Source of the DNA: Anaerolineales bacterium
GTDB taxonomy: Bacteria > Chloroflexota > Anaerolineae > Anaerolineales > RBG-16-64-43
NCBI GenBank assembly: GCA_016928575.1
Contig: JAFGKK010000088.1
Location: 19,808-83,807, forward strand
Length of the DNA stretch: 64,000 nt
Direction of reading: 5' to 3'
The notes beneath the pieces are model-generated. The model was given only the letters and a program-made list of their open reading frames with translations. It was not told where the DNA came from and did no database searches. The position numbers and the translations under genes are program-made. Of this stretch, positions 27,482 to 35,416 are shown one piece after another. The stretch's first letter is position 1. Each line of letters opens with the position of its first letter.

Positions 27482-28379
27482 GTTCATTACCGGTCTCCCT
27501 AATTTTCTGATTCTTGGGGCGCCACGGTCCGGAACGACTACGATATATCAAAACCTGCGCAGTCATCCGGAAGTGTTTATGGGTCCGGTTAAAGAACCCA
27601 TGTTCTTCATCTTGGAGGGAGAAAAAACACCGGAATACCTGGCTTTGGTTCCGAATGCCGTTACCGAATGGGAAACATACCGCAGATTGTTTCAAGGTGC
27701 GGGAAAAGCTAAAGCAATCGGCGAAGCGTCAACCTTTTATCTGTTCAGTAAAAAAGCGGCGAGCCGGATTAGGCACCGTATCCGGAGTGCAAAGTTTATT
27801 GCTATCCTTCGGAATCCTGCAGATCGAGCGTTTTCGCATTTTCTTCATAACCGGATAGAGGGGATAGAACCCCTTGAAAATTTTCTAGAAGCATTGGAAG
27901 CCGAAGAGGAGCGGAGGAGGAAAGGCTGGTTTATGTATTATTACTACCGGGATGCTGGTTTCTATGGAAAACAGATTAATTGTTATTTTTCAAAATTCTC
28001 AAAGGATCAGTTTCTGTTTCTTTCGTTCGATGAATTAACGAAGTCGCCCGATACCATGTACAAGAAAATATTCCGTTTTTTGGGAGTGTACGACAGTATC
28101 CGGATTCCCCGCCAAATTCGATATAATCCGTCGGGAACGCCGAAAAATAGGCGATGGTCCGAGTTCCTCCGTAAACCGAACCCGATAAAAAATATTTTCA
28201 AGCAATTCCTTCCGCAGACGATCCAATATAATCTCTTTACAAAATTGAATGGATGGAATTTATCCAAGCCGGTTCTGCAGGAGAATATCCGTCGGGAGCT
28301 GATAGAGGAATATCGGAACGATATCGTAGAAACACAGAAACTCACTGGATTGGATCTCTCATCTTGGCTTTTAGAATAA
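27465..28379 (+). CDS. Sulfotransferase (PAPS-dependent, carbohydrate type)
   Basis: 304-aa cytoplasmic enzyme with the PAPS-binding motifs of the Sulfotransfer family: 'GAPRSGTT' at residues 18-25 (5'-phosphosulfate loop) and 'ILRNPADRAFSHF' at about residues 114-126 (3'-phosphate loop). A further 'YYRDAGFYGKQINCYFSKF' block is like that in NDST/heparan-type sulfotransferases. It transfers sulfate from PAPS to a sugar hydroxyl or amine, so the surface glycan is probably sulfated. ATG 27465 lies inside the flippase gene end. No PAPS synthesis genes are in the window, so the donor must be made elsewhere. Confidence 0.9.
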   Translation: MHSENEFITGLPNFLILGAPRSGTTTIYQNLRSHPEVFMGPVKEPMFFILEGEKTPEYLALVPNAVTEWETYRRLFQGAGKAKAIGEASTFYLFSKKAASRIRHRIRSAKFIAILRNPADRAFSHFLHNRIEGIEPLENFLEALEAEEERRRKGWFMYYYYRDAGFYGKQINCYFSKFSKDQFLFLSFDELTKSPDTMYKKIFRFLGVYDSIRIPRQIRYNPSGTPKNRRWSEFLRKPNPIKNIFKQFLPQTIQYNLFTKLNGWNLSKPVLQENIRRELIEEYRNDIVETQKLTGLDLSSWLLE

Positions 28380-28413
28380 TTCGCTACTTGGGAAGAATGC
28401 CGAGGAAAATCGC

Positions 28414-30114
28414 ATGAATCCGTCACCAGCGTTTTACCCGTTAGCGATTTCGATCGTTGTAGTAGCGGTCTGTTTGGTCTTGATGATCTTGCGCTTGATC
28501 GGCCCTAATCGGATGAACCGATCGACGTATGTGGCGTCGGTAGATTTTCGAAATAAAACTCCTAGGGCATTACTCGGCTTCCTGGTTCTTTATGGGATAT
28601 TGGCGGCGGCCTACTTTATCCTACGATATCATGGGCAATGGGCGGAGACCGATAGTGCGAGTCATACCCAATCCATTGAATATATCAAAGAACAAGGTGT
28701 TCTGATTCCGGAGCGTGGATATTATTTGCATGGATTCAGCTACCAATTAATTTCCCTGGCGATTATGTTTTTTACGGGATTGTCAGCCCCCATCCTCCAG
28801 ACCCAAATTTATTCCTACGTGGCATCGATCATATTGGTAATTACCACCTTTACTTTCTTCAGGGAAGTGATAAAACAACCCTTTCCGGCGGTCCTCGCAT
28901 CCGTCCTCGTTTTTTTTCAACCAGAATTTCTTTTCATAACCATGCGTGGATCCCATGAAAAATTCACCTGGCCGTTAATGATGTTAGCCTTGACAGTCTT
29001 ATATCGCAGCATCGGTCAACCGTTACGAAAAATGACGATATACGTAATTTTCTTCTATGGTATAGTATTTGCGATGATCGCCACGAATATCTTTTTCGGG
29101 TCCGTCTTTCTTGCGGCGATAGTCCTGAGCATGGTCATGGGCGTCGGAATCCTTCGTATAGTACGCTTGCAGCGTCCGCCCTTACCATTTTCGGATATCC
29201 GGCGTCTAATGTTAATCAGCCTGTCGGGAGGGATCCTCATATATATCTTCATGGCATACATATATCCACCGGCGTTATCAAATCTTCGTGAGTTACGGAG
29301 TATTACCGATCAATTAAGCGCCTTGCTACTGAGTTTCGAAATTAAGGCGCAACCCTATGCCTATATCTCCTTCGGATGGATTAGCACGGAAGTCTATTTT
29401 GGATTGACGGTTTTCACCTGGTTGCTTATTCTTGCGTCCATATTGGAATGGATACGGCGCGCATGGAGAATATTTCATGGAGAAGCACGCCCGGGATTGG
29501 TAGAGAATATCGATTGGATGCTTTATACCGGATTTGTCATCCAAATTATCCTATCTATCGCAGTAGATTTCTCCGGAGCGTTGGCTGCGAACATGCAACT
29601 GCGGTTATTTCCGGGATTTACCGTACTGGCATCGGCATTACTCACCCGGGCAATAACAGAGGGACTTCCGCGCCTGCATCTTTCAAACCATAAGCGATGG
29701 GTGATGCATGGCATTATCGGTTTGATGGTGGCTTGGTTTACCCTCGCATCTCTGTTTAAAGCGACCAATGAGACTCTACTTAGCAACAAATGGGGTTTCT
29801 ATACAGAATCAGAATATCGTTCGATCGAATGGGTGGAATCCCGGCTGCGGGGAATGATGATTTGGAGCGGGATCGACGAAAGGTTGTCTAATCTCTATCG
29901 TCTGTATTTCATCTCTGCGTCGCAGACCGGGAATATTCTTTATAACGGCGATTTCAGAACAGTAAGTCGGTATATCATTTATTCAGAAAATGACAAGAGG
30001 CGAGAGAGGAGGCTGGGCATACCCTCCTTGCCGGTGGACTATTGGGACCAAATATACGATAACGGAGAAGTTGTAATATATCATCAAACCCTGTTTCCAG
30101 AGGAATCTCCCTGA
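28414..30114 (+). CDS. Multi-pass membrane protein, GT-C or polymerase-like
   Basis: 566 aa with about 12 hydrophobic helices and a C-terminal soluble segment of about 110 residues. It begins 'FYPLAISIVVVAVCLVLMI'. After the second helix lies 'YHGQWAETDSASHTQSIEYI', an acidic loop placed like the catalytic Asp/Glu loop of GT-C glycosyltransferases. Helices and hydrophilic loops alternate with 'SRYIIYSENDKRRERR' near the end. I cannot assign a family; Wzy-like polymerase or GT-C transferase are both possible. It is 3 bases from the next glycosyltransferase gene and 34 bases after the sulfotransferase. Confidence 0.65.
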   Translation: MNPSPAFYPLAISIVVVAVCLVLMILRLIGPNRMNRSTYVASVDFRNKTPRALLGFLVLYGILAAAYFILRYHGQWAETDSASHTQSIEYIKEQGVLIPERGYYLHGFSYQLISLAIMFFTGLSAPILQTQIYSYVASIILVITTFTFFREVIKQPFPAVLASVLVFFQPEFLFITMRGSHEKFTWPLMMLALTVLYRSIGQPLRKMTIYVIFFYGIVFAMIATNIFFGSVFLAAIVLSMVMGVGILRIVRLQRPPLPFSDIRRLMLISLSGGILIYIFMAYIYPPALSNLRELRSITDQLSALLLSFEIKAQPYAYISFGWISTEVYFGLTVFTWLLILASILEWIRRAWRIFHGEARPGLVENIDWMLYTGFVIQIILSIAVDFSGALAANMQLRLFPGFTVLASALLTRAITEGLPRLHLSNHKRWVMHGIIGLMVAWFTLASLFKATNETLLSNKWGFYTESEYRSIEWVESRLRGMMIWSGIDERLSNLYRLYFISASQTGNILYNGDFRTVSRYIIYSENDKRRERRLGIPSLPVDYWDQIYDNGEVVIYHQTLFPEESP

Positions 30115-30117
30115 TCC

Positions 30118-31314
30118 ATGCGAATCGGTATCGTCGCCTACGGCCTTGACCGTCCGCTAACCGGTATTGGTCGATACACGATTGAATTGGTCCGAGCGCT
30201 TCAAAGATCAAAACAGGCGCCAGAAATCGTGCTATTGGCAGCAGGAAAGCCCGGGAACTTGGAAGCGGAAGGATTTACGATAATTCGACTGCCGGCTTGC
30301 AGATATTTACCGGCTTTATTGACGTTGGGAAATTTCTGGATCGCATTTTGGGCGCGGCGATTGAATCTTGACCTGGTCCATGATCCCAACGGAGTAGCTC
30401 CTTTCTTACTGGATGTGGGAAAGGCCTGTTGCGTCGCGACTTTACATGATGTTATTCCCTGGGTTTGCCCTGGCAACAGCAGGTTGTTAGAAGACCTCAT
30501 TTACCGGTATTGGTTGCCCAATCGGATCCGGCGTCTTCACGCAGTCATTACCATAAGCAGTAACTCAAGGAGAGATATCCTTAGATATTTGCCTGCGCGA
30601 TCGGAATCCTTGCATATCGTTCCATACGGTCTTCCTGCCTGCTTTCAGAAACGGGCTTCGGAAGCTGAAATCCGTAATCTGAAAAATAAAATCGGGATTA
30701 CTTCGCCGTATGTTTTATACGTCGGCGCGTTGGAGTCACGCAAAAACATTCCGAGACTTCTTGAGGCATTTGCGAAAATTCACCATCGAAACCGGAATCT
30801 ATCGTTGATATTGGCCGGACCTACCCTGGACCCACAAGGGAAGATTGAAAAAGCGATACGCCGTCTGGGGCTTGCAGATCATGTGATTCGTCTCGGCCCT
30901 GTGAACGATGAGGATCTTCCAGCACTTTACGCGGGGGCGCAGATTTTCACCTTCCCCTCTCTATATGAAGGATTTGGATTGCCGCCCCTGGAAGCCATGG
31001 CAAGCGGGACGCCCGTGGTTTGCTCCAATTCCTCATCGCTTCCGGAAGTGGTCGGAGATGCGGCGATTCTGGTTAATCCTTATGAGATCCAGGAGTGGGC
31101 AAGCGCCATGCAAACTGCTTTATCAAATTCTAGAGTCCGTAATGGACTACGGGAAAGAGGTTTTATCCAAGTTAAAAAATTCACATGGGAACACGCTGCC
31201 CAAAAGACGCTAGAAGTATACCACGCGGTAATGCAAAGGAAGCCGGCCTTGTCAACTAAAAGCTTACATTCGGATTCGAAAAATCCGGAAATGAAAAAGG
31301 ATGATCTTGCTTAA
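30118..31314 (+). CDS. Glycosyltransferase family 4
   Basis: 398-aa GT-B enzyme, mannosyltransferase-like. N-terminal '[20 protein letters not shown]' with the G-x-G-R-Y acceptor loop; middle '[20 protein letters not shown]'; C-terminal donor domain '[20 protein letters not shown]', '[12 protein letters not shown]' and '[21 protein letters not shown]' containing the E-x7-E motif. It follows the membrane protein by 3 bases, and its stop is 9 bases before the DUF1616 gene. Acts at the cytoplasmic face. Confidence 0.9.
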   Translation: MRIGIVAYGLDRPLTGIGRYTIELVRALQRSKQAPEIVLLAAGKPGNLEAEGFTIIRLPACRYLPALLTLGNFWIAFWARRLNLDLVHDPNGVAPFLLDVGKACCVATLHDVIPWVCPGNSRLLEDLIYRYWLPNRIRRLHAVITISSNSRRDILRYLPARSESLHIVPYGLPACFQKRASEAEIRNLKNKIGITSPYVLYVGALESRKNIPRLLEAFAKIHHRNRNLSLILAGPTLDPQGKIEKAIRRLGLADHVIRLGPVNDEDLPALYAGAQIFTFPSLYEGFGLPPLEAMASGTPVVCSNSSSLPEVVGDAAILVNPYEIQEWASAMQTALSNSRVRNGLRERGFIQVKKFTWEHAAQKTLEVYHAVMQRKPALSTKSLHSDSKNPEMKKDDLA

Positions 31315-31323
31315 GCGCGACCG

Positions 31324-32214
31324 ATGAACCGAATTTTCTCTCGGGACTTTTTTCTTCTATTTCTTGTTCTCTCGGTGTGGATTATAATCTCAGCATCGGG
31401 CGCATGGATATTCTCACAACCCATCTTTTTCATTCGGGCTATGATCGGGATCGTCATAGTCCTTTTTTTTCCGGGCTATGCCATTCAAGCTGCTCTCTTC
31501 CCCAATCCAAAGGATCTCGACGGTTGGACACGCCTGACCTTTTCTTTCGGATTTAGCATCATCATCATTCCCCCGTTGGCGATTATTTGCGACGCAGCCA
31601 ATTTTGGAATAAATATTACGACGATAGTGACAGGTATCCTACTGGTTTTCTTAGTCGGGACGGCAGTTGCGGTGATTGTACGCATCCGCCAACCACTCGA
31701 ATACAGAGAACGTATGATTGGGGAAAGACCAACTTGTAGCTGGTGGATTTCAGGAAAAAGAAACGATCGAATTTTACAGGTTCTGCTTTTGTCAGCCGGT
31801 CTCATCGCGTCGGTTTCGGCATTCTATATGTATGCATATCCACCGGTCGAATCTTCTACGGAATTCTATCTTCAGGGCATTTCGATTCCCGCGCCGGAAA
31901 ATCCACGATTGGTGTATTTGAATGAGGAATTCTGGGTCGAATTAGGAATCGTCAATCATGAAGGTCTAGCAAGCGAATATAATGTCACTTTTTACGATGA
32001 CCAAGGACAGATCCTAGGAAAAATCGGACCGATATTTTTGGTGGACGACGAGATGTGGCAAGGAGGAATTTACATCACCATGACGCAGGTCGGCGATCAT
32101 CAACGAATTCTTATTTTACTAGAACGTGTCGACTCCCCTTGGCCTTACCGTTCCTTGCGGCTTTGGGTAAACATAGTGGAAAAGAACAATAATTTCAACC
32201 AACAAGAAACATAG
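31324..32214 (+). CDS. DUF1616-like membrane protein
   Basis: 296 aa. Four hydrophobic helices fill residues 8-150 ('LFLVLSVWIIISAS', 'FIRAMIGIVIVLFFPGYAIQ', 'FSFGFSIIIIPPLAIICD', 'GILLVFLVGTAVAVIV'), another lies near residue 165, and the C-terminal 120 residues form a soluble beta-rich domain with a 'VESSTEFYLQGIS' start. This N-terminal layout is that of DUF1616 proteins found in archaeal and bacterial envelope clusters. Function unknown. It precedes the CPBP fusion gene, and both carry a membrane domain plus an exported-looking beta domain. Confidence 0.7.
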   Translation: MNRIFSRDFFLLFLVLSVWIIISASGAWIFSQPIFFIRAMIGIVIVLFFPGYAIQAALFPNPKDLDGWTRLTFSFGFSIIIIPPLAIICDAANFGINITTIVTGILLVFLVGTAVAVIVRIRQPLEYRERMIGERPTCSWWISGKRNDRILQVLLLSAGLIASVSAFYMYAYPPVESSTEFYLQGISIPAPENPRLVYLNEEFWVELGIVNHEGLASEYNVTFYDDQGQILGKIGPIFLVDDEMWQGGIYITMTQVGDHQRILILLERVDSPWPYRSLRLWVNIVEKNNNFNQQET

Positions 32215-32363
32215 AAAAGAGCCGCACAAGTAACTTGGAAGATACGGAAATCAGAACAATTGTCCAAAACCCGGTCCAATCCTCACCGACATATAGTCGT
32301 ATAATAATTAGAAATCCATTCCGTCTATCAGATCATCCTTGCGAAATACGGATAATATATACC

Positions 32364-33725
32364 ATGAACGATCGTTCTAATCATCGGATGACTTGGGTAA
32401 ACACAGCACGACGTCACCTGATGGGGACCGAAGGACAATATCAAGCCGTTGTATTGTTTTATTTATGTGTCATCACGCTTTCCGAAGTAGTAACAACCAT
32501 GGGGGACGCACATTATGGCATGTTTTTCCATTGTGTTGTCCTCGTACTACTGCTAATGCATAGTGCACTCGTGTACCGGCGAATTCTACGGAGATTTCTT
32601 GTCCTTCTATCCTTGGCTCCGTTAATCCGTATCCTGAGTCTATCCCTTCCTTTGGCTATACTGGGTTTGCCGGTGATATATTGGTATATGGTGATCGGTG
32701 GTCTTCTCTTTATTGCCGCGTTCGTTGGCGGGAAGATTACAGAATTCAAGGGGCGTCGCATCGGATGGTCTTTACGGGCATGGCCTGCCCAATTAGCGAT
32801 GGGGATTTGCGGTTTCGGATTAGGATATATTGAATATCTGATATTAAATCCGGGTCCGTTGGCTGAATATGTAACTTGGGAGGATATTATCACAGCGGCG
32901 TTCATCTTGCTTGTATTTACTGGCTTACTGGAAGAATATATCTTCCGGGGTTTATTGCAATCTGCATCGATGCAGCTCTTGGGGCAAAGAGGATTGGTGT
33001 ATGTTGCTGTTCTCTTTTCAATTCTACATCTGGGGTACCACTCATTTATGGATCTTCTATTTGTTCTATTCGTCGGATTATTGTTCGGGTGGTGGGTTTG
33101 GAGAACGCATTCTTTACTTGGTGCATCCTTGGCACATGGCATTGCGAATATAAGTTTGTATGTTTTATTTCCGCTCTTATTGAACAAAAGCGCCTTACCG
33201 GTTGCCTCGGTACAACCGGAACAAATATCTCTTTCCCCTGTCGCCACCGTTCTAACAAGCGAAACGCCCATGAAGGAATTGGCATACCCTGTATCGGAAA
33301 TACTGGTCGACAATGAGGATCAAGGATTCGTTTTTTCCGGAGATGACTTATGGCTAGATCTAACCGATGGTTTTGGAGGAAGTTTTCGGTGGTTGTATGC
33401 TTCCCAAGCCTCACCAAGCGTTGTGGTATCGTGGATTCCTAGCTTTACGGGTTGTGGAATGTACCGGGTTGACGCCTTCATCCCAAGTGGACGAGGATTG
33501 ACGGAATCCGCTCGGTATGTAATCCGCCATCGTGCTGGAAGCCAAGAACTTACGGTCGACCAAGCCAAATACGCCGGGTCGTGGGCGCCGCTTGGTAATT
33601 TTACATTCCTTTCTAAAAGTCCCGTTATCGTCCAATTATCCAACTGGACGGGGGAGGATCAGAAACTTTTCCGATGGGTAAGTTTCGATGCAATCCGTTG
33701 GAAATTGTTGAAGCCTTGCTCATAA
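32364..33725 (+). CDS. CPBP intramembrane protease fused to a golvesin/xanthan-lyase-type beta-sandwich domain
   Basis: About 453 aa. The N-terminal half has 8 or so helices with all CPBP (CAAX/Rce1-like) motifs: 'LLEEYIFRG' (E190, E191, R195), 'FSILHLGY' (H222), and 'SLAHGIANI' (H258, N262). The C-terminal 150 residues after a linker ('DNEDQGFVFSG', 'GMYRVDAFIPSG', 'SARYVIRH', 'QELTVDQAKY', 'WAPLGNFTF') match the carbohydrate-binding-like sandwich domain found in golvesin and xanthan lyase. The two-domain layout is unusual. The start is uncertain: a TTG at 32235 in the same frame would add 43 residues without hydrophobic character, so ATG 32364 is preferred. A TATAAT at 32301-32306 precedes it. 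Confidence 0.75.
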   Translation: MNDRSNHRMTWVNTARRHLMGTEGQYQAVVLFYLCVITLSEVVTTMGDAHYGMFFHCVVLVLLLMHSALVYRRILRRFLVLLSLAPLIRILSLSLPLAILGLPVIYWYMVIGGLLFIAAFVGGKITEFKGRRIGWSLRAWPAQLAMGICGFGLGYIEYLILNPGPLAEYVTWEDIITAAFILLVFTGLLEEYIFRGLLQSASMQLLGQRGLVYVAVLFSILHLGYHSFMDLLFVLFVGLLFGWWVWRTHSLLGASLAHGIANISLYVLFPLLLNKSALPVASVQPEQISLSPVATVLTSETPMKELAYPVSEILVDNEDQGFVFSGDDLWLDLTDGFGGSFRWLYASQASPSVVVSWIPSFTGCGMYRVDAFIPSGRGLTESARYVIRHRAGSQELTVDQAKYAGSWAPLGNFTFLSKSPVIVQLSNWTGEDQKLFRWVSFDAIRWKLLKPCS

Positions 33726-33739
33726 AAGTAACAACAAAA

Positions 33740-33768
33740 ATGACCGAGTATCTAGGCGCGGGTATAAT
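33740..33768 (+). promoter_or_regulatory. Promoter of the LCP gene
   Basis: ATGACC (-35-like, 33740-33745), 17-base spacer, TATAAT at 33763-33768, 57 bases before the ATG of the LCP gene. Suggests the LCP gene is transcribed separately from the upstream operon. Confidence 0.55.
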
Positions 33769-33825
33769 GCCAATGGCACCGATAAATGGATTGGTGTATG
33801 ATAGAAGAAATAAAGGAGATATAAC

Positions 33826-34842
33826 ATGCCCAAGAAACGCAAATGGATAATACTAGGAATTATCATTGCATCTCTCTTTCTATTTGGATGCTGCGTTACT
33901 TTAGGGTATGTATTCTGGAATTCCCCTTTGGGAGAACCATTGGAAATCGTCACGGAACAAAAACCATCTTCAGGAGAAGATATATTGAATCAGGAGGTGG
34001 ATGTTTTTCCCTCTCCGCATCCGATTCAAACACAAGCAAATGTTCAAATGGCCACTAATTGCGGGGAGTCCGGTTCGATGAATATTCTGGTATTAGGTAT
34101 CGCGCCATCCGATTTTCCCGGTCCGAATGGACCATTAGACGTTCGAATTATACAAATAGATTTCAGCCGGAAAAAGACGACGGTGTTCTACTTCCCCAGG
34201 GATCTTTGGATTCCAGTCGTGGGATTAGAAAGCCTCGGCTTCGCCCAGACGAGATTGGGGGAGGTATACCTCATCGCGAGAAGCAACGGTGGATATTCGG
34301 TTTCCGCCGCGACTATTACCGTAGCGCAGAATCTATATTCCAATTTTAATGCGACGAGCCACCACTACATCACCGCCAGTATGTCCACCTTGGCGGATAT
34401 TATCGATGTCGTTGGCGGAATAGATATAACGATACCCACATCTTATGACGGCACCCCGTATGGATTTCATTATTTTCCAGCCGGATTGCAGCATATGAAT
34501 GGGCAATTAGCGATGGAATATGCCATCGCACCATCGCCTACGCATCAATGGACGGCATTGGATCGGAAAAACTTGGTGTTGATCGCCCTATTCCAGAAGA
34601 TATTCTCACCCGCCGTAGTTCCGAACATTCCCGCCCTGATATCTCAATTCCAACAAATCATATCGACCGATCTCAGCCCTCAACAAATAGTGAACCTGAT
34701 CTGTATTTCCCAAGAGATCCCGCAATCAGAAATAACCGTTACGGGTGTGGGGCCTACAGATGTCGCTATGGGCGCCAGCGGTGTTTTATATCCTAATTTT
34801 GACGCAATCCGTGAAAAAGTAAGACTATTCATCGCTGTATAA
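33826..34842 (+). CDS. LytR-CpsA-Psr (LCP) family phosphotransferase
   Basis: 338 aa. One N-terminal helix ('WIILGIIIASLFLFGCC') anchors the protein, and the rest lies outside the membrane. LCP landmarks: 'VFYFPRDLWIPVVG', 'GGYSVSAATITVAQNLYS', 'HHYITASMSTLADIIDVVGGIDI', and 'GLQHMNGQLAMEYAIA'. LCP enzymes move lipid-linked polymers onto peptidoglycan or protein. Here the usual Y-x-R-x-R segment after 'GQLAMEYA' is replaced by 'IAPSPTHQWTALDRKN', so one or more conserved Arg residues are missing. The ribosome binding site is AAGGAG at 33811-33816. It ends the AT-rich island and fits attachment of the island's glycan. Confidence 0.85.
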   Translation: MPKKRKWIILGIIIASLFLFGCCVTLGYVFWNSPLGEPLEIVTEQKPSSGEDILNQEVDVFPSPHPIQTQANVQMATNCGESGSMNILVLGIAPSDFPGPNGPLDVRIIQIDFSRKKTTVFYFPRDLWIPVVGLESLGFAQTRLGEVYLIARSNGGYSVSAATITVAQNLYSNFNATSHHYITASMSTLADIIDVVGGIDITIPTSYDGTPYGFHYFPAGLQHMNGQLAMEYAIAPSPTHQWTALDRKNLVLIALFQKIFSPAVVPNIPALISQFQQIISTDLSPQQIVNLICISQEIPQSEITVTGVGPTDVAMGASGVLYPNFDAIREKVRLFIAV

Positions 34843-34939
34843 TTTTCTAGGGTGATGGATAGAAAAACTGCAATAATAAAAACCTTAAGGGGGAGTAAGA
34901 ATAATAAATGGAAGGCCCGTCAAGGGTATTGAATATTGG

Positions 34940-35182
34940 TTATTTTGATAAGATTTCAGAAATTTTCACGCCTGCCATTATTATAAATACTACAATCAAA
35001 GGCCATATGGCAACGTTTAAGGCTCTCTGCAAACGCTGCATCTTTGTATCACTTAGTCCGAAAACCATTTCTTTCTGAATCAAGAGGGTTATTAAAACAA
35101 CGATGCTCATAGCCCCCAGCGTCCCGAACAGCGCGGCGCTGGTGATTGATGATACGGTGGATGTGGTGACCGTTGATATCAT
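34940..35182 (-). CDS. Small two-helix membrane protein
   Basis: 80 aa with two hydrophobic helices ('FGTLGAMSIVVLITLLIQ' and 'IWPLIVVFIIMAGVKIS') separated by a polar loop with 'DTKMQRLQRALN'. The AGAGGAG ribosome binding site lies just before the ATG, and a near-consensus promoter precedes it (35250-35278). I cannot name a family; short membrane proteins with this hydropathy occur near glycan export genes in Anaerolineae. Confidence 0.75.
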   Translation of the reverse strand: MISTVTTSTVSSITSAALFGTLGAMSIVVLITLLIQKEMVFGLSDTKMQRLQRALNVAIWPLIVVFIIMAGVKISEILSK

Positions 35183-35249
35183 GGCTCCTCTAGCACCAAT
35201 CCTTTATGACCGGCCTGGATATGCATGAAATCGGGCCGGGAATATGGGT

Positions 35250-35278
35250 ATTATATGTAATAACCCTTTCCTTTTCAA
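35250..35278 (-). promoter_or_regulatory. Promoter of the small membrane protein gene with overlapping palindrome
   Basis: On the minus strand: TTGAAA (35278-35273), 17-base spacer, TATAAT (35255-35250). The -10 box lies inside an imperfect palindrome at about 35247-35267 (GGGTATTA / TAATAACCC on the plus strand), which could be an operator. Confidence 0.6.
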
Positions 35279-35416
35279 GGAAGGATACATGACCCGTTTT
35301 TTTACAGCTTCCCGGATTCGGTTTTTATCGGGAATAATGTTGTTTTTCCGGCTTCTTCGCCTCCGGGAGGCAGCTGTTTTTACCCCTTTTTTATCCCCCG
35401 GAGGAAATCCCTTCCC

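Noticed and set aside
16338..34842. Integrated phage or transposon as origin of the island
   Set aside because: No integrase, transposase, terminal repeats or tRNA attachment site is seen at either edge; homologous recombination fits the join inside the GT2 gene better.
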